Assembly (NCBI GenBank): GCA_963786805.1
Contig: CAWBAK010000007.1
Span: forward strand, 248,001 to 312,000
Origin: CALGFI01 sp963786805
GTDB taxonomy: Bacteria; Actinomycetota; UBA4738; HRBIN12
DNA: 64,000 nucleotides
Direction of reading: 5' to 3'
This document shows, piece by piece, positions 35,111 through 43,631 of this stretch (positions within the stretch are counted from its first letter, which is position 1; each line of letters opens with the position of its first letter). The translations under genes and the position numbers were made by a program. The notes under the pieces were generated by a model, which was not told the DNA's origin, ran no database searches, and worked only from the letters and a program-made list of their open reading frames with translations.

Positions 35111-36643
35111 CTAGTCGCGGTCGCCGCTCGGTCGGTGGGGCGGGAACAAGATCACGTCGCGGATGCTCGGCGCGTCGGCAAGGATCATCGCGAGCCGGTC
35201 GACGCCCAGTCCCAGACCTCCGGCCGGCGGCATCCCGTGTTCGAGCGCGGTGAGGAAGTCCTCGTCCATCGGATGGGTCTCGTCTTCGCCCTCGGCGCGG
35301 GCCGCGGCCTGGATCTCGAAGCTCTTCCGCTGTTCGTCCGGGTCGGAGAGCTCGGAGTAGGCGGGGATGATCTCGGTGCCGCAGAGCACGAGGTCCACGT
35401 GCTCCACGAGACCAGGCGTCGTGCGATGGGGACGCGCGAGCGGTGAGACCTCTCGGGGGACATCAAGGACGAACACGGGACCCCATAAGTCGTCCTCGAC
35501 CAGCTTCTCGTAGAGCTCGTAGACGATCTTGCCCGGACCCCACGTCGGTTCGACCTCGATGTCGCGCGCCTTCGCAACCTCGCCGAGGTCCGTGCGGTCG
35601 AGCGCGATCTCCTCGCCGGTCGCCTCGGAGACCAGGTCGAGCATCCGCCGGCGCGGCCACTCGCTCTCGAGGTCGACCTCGCGCCCCTGGTATTCGAACC
35701 GGAGCGCGCCGCGAACGGCGAGTGCCGCCTCGCGGACCAGCGCCTCGCTGAGCTCCATCATCGTCTCGTAGTCGCCGTAGGCCTGGTACGCCTCGAGCAT
35801 CGTGAACTCGGGATTGTGGTCTCGATCGATCCCCTCGTTGCGGAAGACCCGGCCGATCTCGTACACGCGCTCGAGCCCACCGACGAGGAGCCGCTTCAGG
35901 TAGAGCTCGAGCGCGATCCGCAGGTACAGGTCCACGTCGAGCGCTCGGTGGTGGGTCACGAAAGGCCGAGCGATCGCGCCGCCCGCCGTCGGATGGAGGA
36001 CCGGCGTCTCGACCTCGACGAAGCCACGGCCGTCGAGGACGCCACGGAACGCGCGGAGCGTTTGGGCGCGCGCATCTACGACGCGCCGGTACTCGAGGTC
36101 CGTCGCCAGCTGCAGGTAGCGCTGGCGCTGCTGCAGCTCCGGGTCCTTGAGGCCGTGCCACTTCTCCGGAAGCGGGCGGAGCGCCTTCGAGAGCATCGCC
36201 AGTCGCTGCGCGAAGATCGACAGCTCGCCTTTGCGGGTCTTGCCGATCCGTCCCGTGGCCCCGATGAAGTCGCCGAGGTCGACCTCGGGCAGGAGCTGCC
36301 AGGACTCCGCGTCCGCGTCGGCTTCGTGCAGGACGAGCTGGACGTCGCCGGTGCGGTCTCGGAGGACGAGGAACTTCAGCTTGCCCATGTCCCGATGCAT
36401 CACGACGCGTCCCGCTACCGTGCGAACCTCGCCCGTCACCTCACCCTCGGCGATGCGCTCCTCGAACGCCGAGCGGATCGCGGCGGCCGTGTCGGGTTCG
36501 CGGACGCCGAGGGCCTGCTCGAGGCTCAACGCGAACGCGCGCTCGCCGAGGCGCTCGCGGCTGTCTCGGCGCGCGCGAAGGACCTCGCGTTCCCGCCCGG
36601 TCGGCTCCTCGGGCGGCGGAGCCCCGCCGTCTGCCTCAGCCAT
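35111..36643 (-). CDS. lysS: Lysyl-tRNA synthetase, class II
   Basis: Charges tRNA-Lys with lysine. The 510-residue product has the N-terminal OB-fold anticodon-binding domain (GEVRTVAGRVVMHRDMGKLKFLVLRD in part), class II motif 2 FRNEGIDRDHNPEFTMLE and motif 3 GLGLGVDRLAMIL near the C-terminus. The usual Asn in AYSELNDP is serine here (AYSELSDP). It overlaps the coaX stop by eight bases, continuing a pantothenate/CoA operon; the coaX-lysS pair is conserved in Actinomycetota. Confidence 0.96.
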   Translation of the reverse strand: MAEADGGAPPPEEPTGREREVLRARRDSRERLGERAFALSLEQALGVREPDTAAAIRSAFEERIAEGEVTGEVRTVAGRVVMHRDMGKLKFLVLRDRTGDVQLVLHEADADAESWQLLPEVDLGDFIGATGRIGKTRKGELSIFAQRLAMLSKALRPLPEKWHGLKDPELQQRQRYLQLATDLEYRRVVDARAQTLRAFRGVLDGRGFVEVETPVLHPTAGGAIARPFVTHHRALDVDLYLRIALELYLKRLLVGGLERVYEIGRVFRNEGIDRDHNPEFTMLEAYQAYGDYETMMELSEALVREAALAVRGALRFEYQGREVDLESEWPRRRMLDLVSEATGEEIALDRTDLGEVAKARDIEVEPTWGPGKIVYELYEKLVEDDLWGPVFVLDVPREVSPLARPHRTTPGLVEHVDLVLCGTEIIPAYSELSDPDEQRKSFEIQAAARAEGEDETHPMDEDFLTALEHGMPPAGGLGLGVDRLAMILADAPSIRDVILFPPHRPSGDRD

Positions 36644-37421
36644 CGTCGCCGGGGCCGGCGTTGCGTTCGAACACGAGCCGGAGCCCCTCGAGGGTGAGCC
36701 ACGGGTCGTGCTCGTCGACGAACTGACAGTGCGGGATGATCAGCGGGGCAAGTCCGCCCGTGGCGACGACGGTGGCGTCGCCGCCGAACTCCTTGCGCAT
36801 GCGCTCGATCATCCCGTCGGCTTCGGCGGCGGTCCCGAAGATCAAGGCGGACTGGATCGCGTCGACGGTGTTCTTGCCGATGGCGGTGCGCGGCGCCTGG
36901 AGCTCGACCTGTGGCAGGCGAGCCGTCTCACGCGAAAGCGACGCGTTCTTCGTCTGCAGCCCCGGGGCGATCGCCCCTCCGAGGAACTCGCCCTTCTCGG
37001 ACACGGCGTCGTAGGTGGTGGCCGTGCCGAAGTCGATGACGATGCAAGGGCCGCCGTACCGGTTGAACGCGGCGAGGGCGTTCACGACGCGGTCGGCGCC
37101 GAGCTCGCGCGGGTTGTCGGTGAGGATCGGCATCCCGGTCTTCGTCCCGGGCTCGACGATGACCGGCGGAAAGTTGAAGTACCGCTCCACCATGTCTCGC
37201 AACGCTCCCGTGGAGGTCGGGACGACGGAGCTGATGACGACGCCCGTGATCTGGTTCGAGAACGAAAGGTCCGCCTGCTCGAGGAGGCCGCCGAACAGCA
37301 CCGCCAGCTCGTCCGCCGTGCGCTCGGTCTCGGTGGACGTGCGCCACTGATGTTCGAGCTCGGCGCCGCGGAACACCCCGAGCACGGTGTTCGTGTTCCC
37401 GACGTTCACCGCGAGCAGCAC
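36636..37421 (-). CDS. coaX: Type III pantothenate kinase
   Basis: Phosphorylates pantothenate, the first committed step from vitamin B5 to coenzyme A. The 261-residue product has GADRVVNALAAF, IDFGTATTYDAVS and GGAIAPGLQTKNASLSRETARLP (partly quoted), all CoaX motifs. The first motif, normally DxGNT, reads NVGNTN, with asparagine replacing the conserved aspartate; the codon is AAC, so this is a substitution and not a frame error. Activity may be altered, as suspected for mycobacterial CoaX. panC lies 47 bases upstream and lysS overlaps downstream. Confidence 0.92.
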   Translation of the reverse strand: MLLAVNVGNTNTVLGVFRGAELEHQWRTSTETERTADELAVLFGGLLEQADLSFSNQITGVVISSVVPTSTGALRDMVERYFNFPPVIVEPGTKTGMPILTDNPRELGADRVVNALAAFNRYGGPCIVIDFGTATTYDAVSEKGEFLGGAIAPGLQTKNASLSRETARLPQVELQAPRTAIGKNTVDAIQSALIFGTAAEADGMIERMRKEFGGDATVVATGGLAPLIIPHCQFVDEHDPWLTLEGLRLVFERNAGPGDDG

Positions 37422-37468
37422 GCCCTCACCTCCTGTCGCGGGCCAATCCTACGCACCGGCGGGGCGCG

Positions 37469-38320
37469 TCACGGCGTGGGGAGCAGCAGGTTGTCGATGA
37501 GGCGCACGTCGCCGAACCGGGCCGCCACGAGGGCCCGTGCTGGGCGATCCACCGTCCGGACCTCCTCGAACGTGTCGTCGTCGACGACGGCGGCATAGTC
37601 CAGTCGGGCCGGCGGGGTCGCGCCGATCTCGCGAGCCATCACGGCGACGAGACGGGCCGCGTCGCGCTCTCCCGACCGCGCGAGCTCGGCGGCCTCCGAC
37701 AGGGCGAGGAACAGGCACCCCGCCGCCTCCCGTTGCTCCGGCGTGAGCCGGGCGTTCCGGGACGACATCGCGAGGCCGTCGGCCTCCCGCACCGTGGGAC
37801 ACACCACGACCTCGATCGGGAACGAGAGATCGGCGACGACGCGCCGGACGACGACGAGCTGCTGGGCGTCCTTCTCCCCGAAGTACGCCGCGGAGGGTCC
37901 CGCGGCGTGGAAGAGCTTGGCGAGAACGGTCGCGACACCCCGGAAGTGGCCGGGACGGCTCGCGCCCTCGAGCCGCTCGCCCACGGGGCCGGGGTCGACC
38001 GTCGCCTCCGGCTCACCCGCCGGATACATCTCCTCGACCGGCGGCGCGAAGACGACATCGACGCCGAGTGACCGGGCGAGCTCGAGGTCTCGCTCCTCGT
38101 CCCTCGGATAGGCGGCGAGGTCGGCCGGATCGGCGAACTGGAGCGGGTTCACGAAGATCGAGACGACCACGAAGTCGCGATCAGCCTTCGCTCGACGGAT
38201 GAGCGAGCGGTGGCCCTCGTGGAACGCCCCCATCGTGGGGATGAAGCCGACCCTGCCGTCCTTCGCGCGCGCGGCCTCGGTGGCGTCGAAGGTCGCCGAG
38301 AGGGTCTCGATCACCTCCAT
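37469..38320 (-). CDS. panC: Pantothenate synthetase
   Basis: ATP-dependent ligase joining pantoate and beta-alanine. The 283-residue product has the nucleotide-binding IPTMGAFHEGHRSLIRRAK, the FVNPLQFADPADLAAYPR and YFGEKDAQQLVVVRR motifs and the late KMSKS-like MSSRNARL. Length fits the family. Its start overlaps the stop of the DUF2520 gene by ten bases. panD, which normally supplies beta-alanine next door, is not in the window. Confidence 0.95.
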   Translation of the reverse strand: MEVIETLSATFDATEAARAKDGRVGFIPTMGAFHEGHRSLIRRAKADRDFVVVSIFVNPLQFADPADLAAYPRDEERDLELARSLGVDVVFAPPVEEMYPAGEPEATVDPGPVGERLEGASRPGHFRGVATVLAKLFHAAGPSAAYFGEKDAQQLVVVRRVVADLSFPIEVVVCPTVREADGLAMSSRNARLTPEQREAAGCLFLALSEAAELARSGERDAARLVAVMAREIGATPPARLDYAAVVDDDTFEEVRTVDRPARALVAARFGDVRLIDNLLLPTP

Positions 38321-39174
38321 CCGGCAAGGACCTCCTCGACCGCCTCGCGTCCTTCGGCCGGGAGCCGGCCGGTCCGCTCGGCCAGCTCGAGCGCGAGGTC
38401 GGCGAGGGCTACGTACGACCGAACCGCCTCGGGAGCGCGCTCGGACAGGGCCCGGAGGTTACGCGCGACGGTGACCGCGTCGCCGCGGACCGCGGGGCCC
38501 GTGAGCGCGTCCGCCGGACCGACGCGCTCCACGTTCGCGAGCGTGGCGTCCTGCAGCGGATCCAGGATCCCCGCCGGATCCTCGATCCCGGCCGCTCGCA
38601 GGAGCTCGTGGGCGATCGCCGTGATGGTGACCAGGTAGTTGGAGCCGAACACCGCCGCCGCGTGATACAGCGGTTTCAGCTCGTCGTCGACCCGGAACGG
38701 ACGGCCACCGGCATCGAGGGCGAGGCGCTCGGCGATGGCGAGGCCCTCGGCCGTTCCCGACGTGATCGCGAACCCCGCGCCCGGCAGGCGCGCCACCGCC
38801 GCCTCGACCGTGGGACACGTCTGGAACGGGTGGATCGCGAACGTCTCGGCCCCGGCGGAACGCGCAGCCGCGATCGCGTCGAGACCCGTGGCTCCCGAGG
38901 CGTGAGCGACGGCGGTCCCCGGTCCCACGGCACCGGCGCGTGCGATCTCCTCGCTGACCCCGGCGATCGCGGCATCCGGCGTCGCGATGACGACGATGCC
39001 GGCCTCCCGCGCGGCGTCGACGGAAGCGAGCACGGGAACTCCGGGGAGGTGGCGCGCCGCCCGTTCGGGCGTCGCCTCACCTCCGGAGACCGCGACGATC
39101 CGATGGCCGGATCGCCGCCACAGGACGGCGAGTGCGGTCCCGACGCGGCCCGCGCCGAGCACGGCGAGATCCAT
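38311..39174 (-). CDS. Rossmann/DUF2520 dehydrogenase-like protein, possible PanG
   Basis: A 287-residue NAD(P)-binding protein of the Rossmann-like plus DUF2520 family. The dinucleotide site is MDLAVLGAGRVGTALA; IHPFQTCPTVEAAVARLPG and ELKPLYHAAAVFGSNYLVT mark the DUF2520 part, with the expected lysine, histidine and asparagine of a hydroxyacid-dehydrogenase-like active site. Family members next to panC include PanG, an alternative ketopantoate reductase, so a role in making pantoate for the overlapping panC is inferred. It is the first gene of the panC-coaX-lysS run. Confidence 0.82.
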   Translation of the reverse strand: MDLAVLGAGRVGTALAVLWRRSGHRIVAVSGGEATPERAARHLPGVPVLASVDAAREAGIVVIATPDAAIAGVSEEIARAGAVGPGTAVAHASGATGLDAIAAARSAGAETFAIHPFQTCPTVEAAVARLPGAGFAITSGTAEGLAIAERLALDAGGRPFRVDDELKPLYHAAAVFGSNYLVTITAIAHELLRAAGIEDPAGILDPLQDATLANVERVGPADALTGPAVRGDAVTVARNLRALSERAPEAVRSYVALADLALELAERTGRLPAEGREAVEEVLAGWR

Positions 39175-39192
39175 GCGCCGCAGTATCCCGCG

Positions 39193-40371
39193 TCAGGGCA
39201 GCCAGGCCAGCGGCCCGGCGGGCGAGGGGGCATCGGGCGGGAGCTCGAGCGGGAAGACTCCCGTGTCGTTCGCGATGACGATGGTTCCCGGGATCGCCGC
39301 GAAGATCGTCCCCTCGTCGTCGAACGCGGCGCCGGAGGACGCGGATCGCCGCGAGAGCACACCCGGTCGCAGCAGCGGCTCGATCGTCCCGGCGGGCACG
39401 TACACGAGCCACATCCCTCGCTCGCCCCCGATCGAGCCGTTCACGACGACCTGGCTCCCGTCGGCCGACCAGGCGACGATGCGCTGCGCGGAAAGTTCGA
39501 CGTCGTTCACCAACGGACGCGGACTTCCGGATCCGGGCCAGACGAACACCGGCCCGGACGGCGTGCCCGGCCAGACACCAAGCGCATTCAGGTCGCCCTC
39601 GGGAGCGACGAAGAGCAACGTGCCGCGCGGCGATACCGAGACGTGCGCGAGGTCGTGGAACAGGACGGTCGGGTTCTGCGGCCAGATCGCGTCGACCTCG
39701 GCCCGGCCGTCGCGGACGAACGAGGCGACGAGACGGTCGCGATCGAGCGTCGCCGAGACCAGGTTCCCGCACGTCACCCGGCTTTCGAACAAGGTGCGAC
39801 CGCGCCCGGTGGCGAGGTCGATCCGGCTCAGCGTGACGGAGTTCGACGCGCACCCCACTCCGTCAACGCCGCTCGGACGCGAGCGGCCGACGAGGAGCAC
39901 CGTCCCGTCCGTCGACAGCGAGAGCACCTCGCCGGAGGCGACCTCGCGCAGCCGGCCATCCCGCGAGAGGTCGGAGAGCGCGAACGCGACCCCTTGCGCT
40001 CCCGCGTCGTCGGCGATGAGGAGGAGTTGGTTGTCGAAGGCGCCGGCAACGTGAAGCTCCTCGGCCACCGGAACGAGCGGGCCGACGCTCACCGAGCCCG
40101 AGACGAGATCGAGCACCACCAATCGTTGGCCGAGGGAGCCCTCGGTCTCGAAGGTCGTGTACGCAAGGCGTCCGTGGAGGTTCGCGGCCCCGTCGTCGAA
40201 GGACGGCGAGGTCGGGCCGGTGGAGGCCGACTCGTCGGGCGGAGCCGGATCGCTCGAGAGGATGCCGAACGCGAACGGCAAGCCGACCAGAAGCGCGAGT
40301 CCCGCGGCGCCGGCGAGGAACAGCCGTCCCCGGCGAACGCGACCCTCGACGAGGTCGTCGTCGTCCTTCAC
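39193..40371 (-). CDS. Membrane-anchored propeller-like protein
   Basis: A 392-residue protein with a short acidic cytoplasmic tail, one membrane helix (about residues 16-36, LFLAGAAGLALLVGLPFAFGI) and an external part with repeated weak beta-propeller blades (VSVSPRGTLLFVAPEGDLN, IVAWSADGSQVVVNGS, VLSLSTDGTVLLVGRS). No enzymatic motif is visible. Two cysteines in the third blade could pair. It sits between the folate and pantothenate clusters, where mycobacteria also have small membrane proteins; function unknown. Confidence 0.7.
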   Translation of the reverse strand: MKDDDDLVEGRVRRGRLFLAGAAGLALLVGLPFAFGILSSDPAPPDESASTGPTSPSFDDGAANLHGRLAYTTFETEGSLGQRLVVLDLVSGSVSVGPLVPVAEELHVAGAFDNQLLLIADDAGAQGVAFALSDLSRDGRLREVASGEVLSLSTDGTVLLVGRSRPSGVDGVGCASNSVTLSRIDLATGRGRTLFESRVTCGNLVSATLDRDRLVASFVRDGRAEVDAIWPQNPTVLFHDLAHVSVSPRGTLLFVAPEGDLNALGVWPGTPSGPVFVWPGSGSPRPLVNDVELSAQRIVAWSADGSQVVVNGSIGGERGMWLVYVPAGTIEPLLRPGVLSRRSASSGAAFDDEGTIFAAIPGTIVIANDTGVFPLELPPDAPSPAGPLAWLP

Positions 40372-40413
40372 CCCGACCTCGGCAGCTCGTTCACGGCGGG
40401 CCCGGCATCGCGC

Positions 40414-40917
40414 TCACGACCGCACTCGCAGCGGTGGCGCGAACGGCCGGACGCCGAACACCGCGTCGGAAGGAAGCCGGAGCGCCGAGAGCTTCCGCTC
40501 CCCGGGAAGCATCGGGTCGGGATCGAGCTCGCCGAGGGGGACCAGCACGAATCCGCGCTCGTGCATCCGCGGATGCGGCACGACGAGCTCGGGTTCGTCC
40601 ACCGTCCGCTCGTCGAACGTCAGCACGTCGACGTCGATCGTCCGCGGTCCCCATCGCTCGGCGCGCACGCGGCCGAGCTCGTCCTCGACCGCTTGGGTCT
40701 CCTTCAGGAGCTCGAGCGGCTCCAGATCGGTCCGGACCTCGACGACGGCGTTCAGGTAGGCCGGCTGCGGCGGCCCGACCGGCTCGGTCTCGTACACGCG
40801 AGAGGAGCGGACGACTTCGACGCCGGGCCGGGCGTCCAGGAGCTCGACTGCGCGCTGCAGTGTCTCCAGCCGGTCGCCGAGGTTCGACCCGAGCGCCAGG
40901 TACGCGGAGACCGGCAT
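40414..40917 (-). CDS. folK: HPPK (2-amino-4-hydroxy-6-hydroxymethyldihydropteridine pyrophosphokinase)
   Basis: Transfers pyrophosphate from ATP to 6-hydroxymethyl-7,8-dihydropterin in folate synthesis. The 167-residue product has the signature opening SAYLALGSNLGDR, the PPQPAYLNAVVEVRT substrate segment, RWGPRTIDVDVLTFDE with the magnesium aspartates and LVVPHPRMHERGFVLVPL. It follows folB after twelve bases. Confidence 0.95.
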   Translation of the reverse strand: MPVSAYLALGSNLGDRLETLQRAVELLDARPGVEVVRSSRVYETEPVGPPQPAYLNAVVEVRTDLEPLELLKETQAVEDELGRVRAERWGPRTIDVDVLTFDERTVDEPELVVPHPRMHERGFVLVPLGELDPDPMLPGERKLSALRLPSDAVFGVRPFAPPLRVRS

Positions 40918-40929
40918 CGCGGTCTCGGC

Positions 40930-41280
40930 TCAGTCTTCTGCCGTGGCGGCTGCGGCGACGCCCTGCACGTCGTTCGAGCGGGCGGCGTTCGGCTTGTGGA
41001 CGATGGCCGTCGCGCGGACGACGCCCGGTCGAGATGCCACGGCTCGCGCGACCGCGCCCGCGATCGACTCGAGCAGGTCGAAGCGCTCGAGCTCGACGAC
41101 CTCGCGCGCGGTTCGGATCAGGGCGCGGTAGTCCGCCGTGCTCCCGATCGCATCCGCGCTCACCTCGACCTCGACGTCGAGATCGACGACGAACTCCTGC
41201 GCCTGTTCCTTCTCCCCCCGATTCGCGCCGTGATGCCCTGATGCCGTGATGCCGGTGAGGAACAGTCGAGATGCGGTCAC
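40930..41280 (-). CDS. folB: Dihydroneopterin aldolase
   Basis: Cleaves 7,8-dihydroneopterin to 6-hydroxymethyldihydropterin and glycolaldehyde. The 116-residue product contains the GxHGxxxxEKxxxQEFVVDLDV pattern with the substrate-binding glutamate and, near the C-terminus, IVHKPNAA with the catalytic lysine. It lies four bases from the alpha/beta-hydrolase stop and twelve from folK. Confidence 0.93.
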   Translation of the reverse strand: MTASRLFLTGITASGHHGANRGEKEQAQEFVVDLDVEVEVSADAIGSTADYRALIRTAREVVELERFDLLESIAGAVARAVASRPGVVRATAIVHKPNAARSNDVQGVAAAATAED

Positions 41281-41284
41281 GGTG

Positions 41285-42184
41285 TCAACCTCCCTCTCCC
41301 GGTGGCCGTCGGCCGAGCGTGACCGCGATGGGTCCGGCGTCCGGCTCGTGGCGATGCTCCACCTTCAGGTACTTCGTCCGCAGCCATTGGAACAGGATGG
41401 GGCCGACCCGCTCCGGCGCGTCGTCCAACAGGAAGTGCCCGCAACCCGGGAACACGGCGACGGACGACCACGGCAGGACGTCACCGAGGCGCTCGGCGAG
41501 CTCGACGTCGATGAAGGTGTCTTCCTCACCCCAGAGGACGAGCGCGGGGATCTCGAGCTCCTCCAACCGCGACTCGAGGCCCTTCAAGCCCTCGCCGTCG
41601 AAGGACCGAGCGACGCGAACGAAGCGCTCGAGGCCGTCCGGCCCGCGGAACGGTCGCAGGTACTCATCGACGTCTTCCTCCCTCAGTCGCCCCTGTCGCG
41701 TTCCGCCCTCCAGCGCCGCTTCAAGCCAGGCAACGACCGCGTCGGGGTCGACCTCGTCGACCCGCTCGCGGAGCTCCCGCATCCGCGGTGCCGGCCAGGC
41801 CTCGAACGCGATCGAGTCGACCAGGACGAGTGCATCGACGTCACCATCGAGCGCGAGGAGCTGCGCGATCCCACCGCCGTGTCCGTGCCCCGCGACCGCG
41901 TACCGCTCGACACCGAGACTCTCGAGCAATGCTCGGATCGAGACGGCGTGCGCGTCGAGCCGGAGATCCGCACCTTCCGACGACTCGGAGTCGCCTGACC
42001 CGAGCAGGTCGGGTGCGATCACCCGCATCCACGGCGACAGGAGCGGGATCACATGCCGCCAGACGTATGAGGAAGTGACGCCGCCGGAAAGCAGGACGAC
42101 CGGAGGCGCCTCCGGGTCCCCCGTGTCGACGTACGCCAGCTCTCTGCCGGAGACGCGGGCGCGGCGCTTCTCGGTCCACGTCAT
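41285..42184 (-). CDS. Alpha/beta-hydrolase-fold protein lacking the nucleophile
   Basis: A 299-residue protein with a full alpha/beta-hydrolase frame: oxyanion region VVLLSGGVTSSYVW, core strand VIAPDLLGSGDS, acid LVLWGEEDTFIDV and histidine FPGCGHFLLDD. The nucleophile elbow, normally GHSxGG, reads GHGHGG with glycine at residue 101, encoded by GGA. It is thus unlikely to be a serine hydrolase; a lyase, cofactorless dioxygenase or binding role is possible. It starts at the ATG overlapping the folP stop and lies inside the folE-folP-folB-folK run, so a link to pterin metabolism is inferred. Confidence 0.85.
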   Translation of the reverse strand: MTWTEKRRARVSGRELAYVDTGDPEAPPVVLLSGGVTSSYVWRHVIPLLSPWMRVIAPDLLGSGDSESSEGADLRLDAHAVSIRALLESLGVERYAVAGHGHGGGIAQLLALDGDVDALVLVDSIAFEAWPAPRMRELRERVDEVDPDAVVAWLEAALEGGTRQGRLREEDVDEYLRPFRGPDGLERFVRVARSFDGEGLKGLESRLEELEIPALVLWGEEDTFIDVELAERLGDVLPWSSVAVFPGCGHFLLDDAPERVGPILFQWLRTKYLKVEHRHEPDAGPIAVTLGRRPPGEGG

Positions 42185-43047
42185 CGGCCGCCCCTCACGA
42201 TGGCGTCGATCACCCGGACGGCACGGACGACCTCGCGCACATCGTGCACGCGGACGACGTGCGCTCCGCGCGAGACCAGCCACGCCACCGCGCCGACCGT
42301 GCCTTCGACCCGTTCGTCTTCTGGCACGTCAAGGATGGTGCCGATGAAACGCTTGCGCGATGGGCCGACCAGGAGCGGCCGACCGAGGTCGAGGAAGGCG
42401 TCGATGCGGCGCATCAGCTCGAGGTTGTGCTCCAGGTTCTTCCCGAACCCGATCCCCGGATCGATCGCGATCCGTTCGGCCTCGATCCCCGCGAACTCGG
42501 CGGCCTCGATGCGTTCCCGTAGGTACTCGTGCACCTCGCCGACGACGTCCTCGTACTCGGGCGACTGCTGCATCGTCTTCGGCTCGCCCTTCATGTGCAT
42601 CAGGACGATCGCCGCGTCGTGCTTGTGAACGACGTCGAACATCTCGGGGTCTCCGCCGGCCGAGACGTCGTTCACGATGGTCGCGCCCGCGGCGAGCGCG
42701 CGATCCGCGACCTCGGCCTTCCGAGTGTCGATCGAGATCGGGAGATCCGGGTTCTGCTCGACGATCCGCTCGATGACCGGGAGGACGCGTCGGATCTCCT
42801 CGTCGGCGGGAACGGGGTCCGATCCCGGCCGCGTCGACTCGCCGCCGACATCCACGAGATCCGCGCCGTCGGCGACCATCTGCACGGCGTGCCGGACGGC
42901 TTCCTCCGGATCGAAGTACCGGCCGTCCTCGGAGAACGAGTCCGGCGTGACGTTCAGGATGGCCATGACCAGCGTGCGCTCGGAGCAGTCGAACGCGCGC
43001 TCGCCCACCCGCCAGACGGGGCCGCCCACGCCCTCCATCGTAGCCAC
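42181..43047 (-). CDS. folP: Dihydropteroate synthase
   Basis: Condenses hydroxymethyldihydropterin pyrophosphate with p-aminobenzoate; the sulfonamide target. The 288-residue TIM-barrel product has NVTPDSFSEDG, DVGGESTRPGSDP, SIDTRKAEVA, NDVSAG and LVGPSRKRF. Two ATGs are possible (43047 and 43038). It overlaps the hydrolase-fold gene by four bases and follows folE after twelve. Confidence 0.96.
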   Translation of the reverse strand: MATMEGVGGPVWRVGERAFDCSERTLVMAILNVTPDSFSEDGRYFDPEEAVRHAVQMVADGADLVDVGGESTRPGSDPVPADEEIRRVLPVIERIVEQNPDLPISIDTRKAEVADRALAAGATIVNDVSAGGDPEMFDVVHKHDAAIVLMHMKGEPKTMQQSPEYEDVVGEVHEYLRERIEAAEFAGIEAERIAIDPGIGFGKNLEHNLELMRRIDAFLDLGRPLLVGPSRKRFIGTILDVPEDERVEGTVGAVAWLVSRGAHVVRVHDVREVVRAVRVIDAIVRGGR

Positions 43048-43059
43048 GACCTGCGTGAA

Positions 43060-43629
43060 CTACCTGCCGATGTGGTCCAGGGCCTCCTGGCGCGTGCGGG
43101 CGTCGGCTCGGAACAGGCCACGAACGGCCGAGGTGACGGTCATGGAGCCAGGCTTCTTGACGCCGCGCATCGTCATGCACAGGTGCTCGGCTTCGATCAG
43201 CACGAAGACACCGCGTGGGTCGAGCGCCTTCTCGATCACATCGGCGATCTGGGTCGTGAGCCGCTCCTGCACCTGCAGCCGCTTCGACAGCACGTCGACG
43301 ACGCGGGCGATCTTCGAGAGGCCGGTGATCCTTCCGTCCTTGTTCGGGATGTACGCGACGTGCGCCCTGCCGTTGAACGCCAGCATGTGGTGCTCGCAGA
43401 GCGCGGTCAGCGGGATGTCCTTCACCATGATCATCTCGTCGAAGTCCGCGCCTGCGACGACCGACACGATCGGCGTCGGATCGACTCCGACGCCCGCGAG
43501 GATCTCCTCGTACATCGAGGCAACGCGACGAGGCGTCTCCTTCAGCCCGTCACGATCGGGATCCTCGCCGACCCCTTCGAGGATCAGGCGGACGCCCTCC
43601 TCGATCTTCTTGCGGTCGATCTCGGCCAT
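43060..43629 (-). CDS. folE: GTP cyclohydrolase I
   Basis: First step of folate synthesis, converting GTP to dihydroneopterin triphosphate. The 189-residue product has the zinc ligands in TALCEHHML and EHLCMTMRGVKKPGS, plus YIPNKDGRITGLSKIARVVD (in part) of the type IA enzyme. It follows the HAD gene after two bases and leads the folate run. Confidence 0.96.
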   Translation of the reverse strand: MAEIDRKKIEEGVRLILEGVGEDPDRDGLKETPRRVASMYEEILAGVGVDPTPIVSVVAGADFDEMIMVKDIPLTALCEHHMLAFNGRAHVAYIPNKDGRITGLSKIARVVDVLSKRLQVQERLTTQIADVIEKALDPRGVFVLIEAEHLCMTMRGVKKPGSMTVTSAVRGLFRADARTRQEALDHIGR

Positions 43630-43631
43630 CG

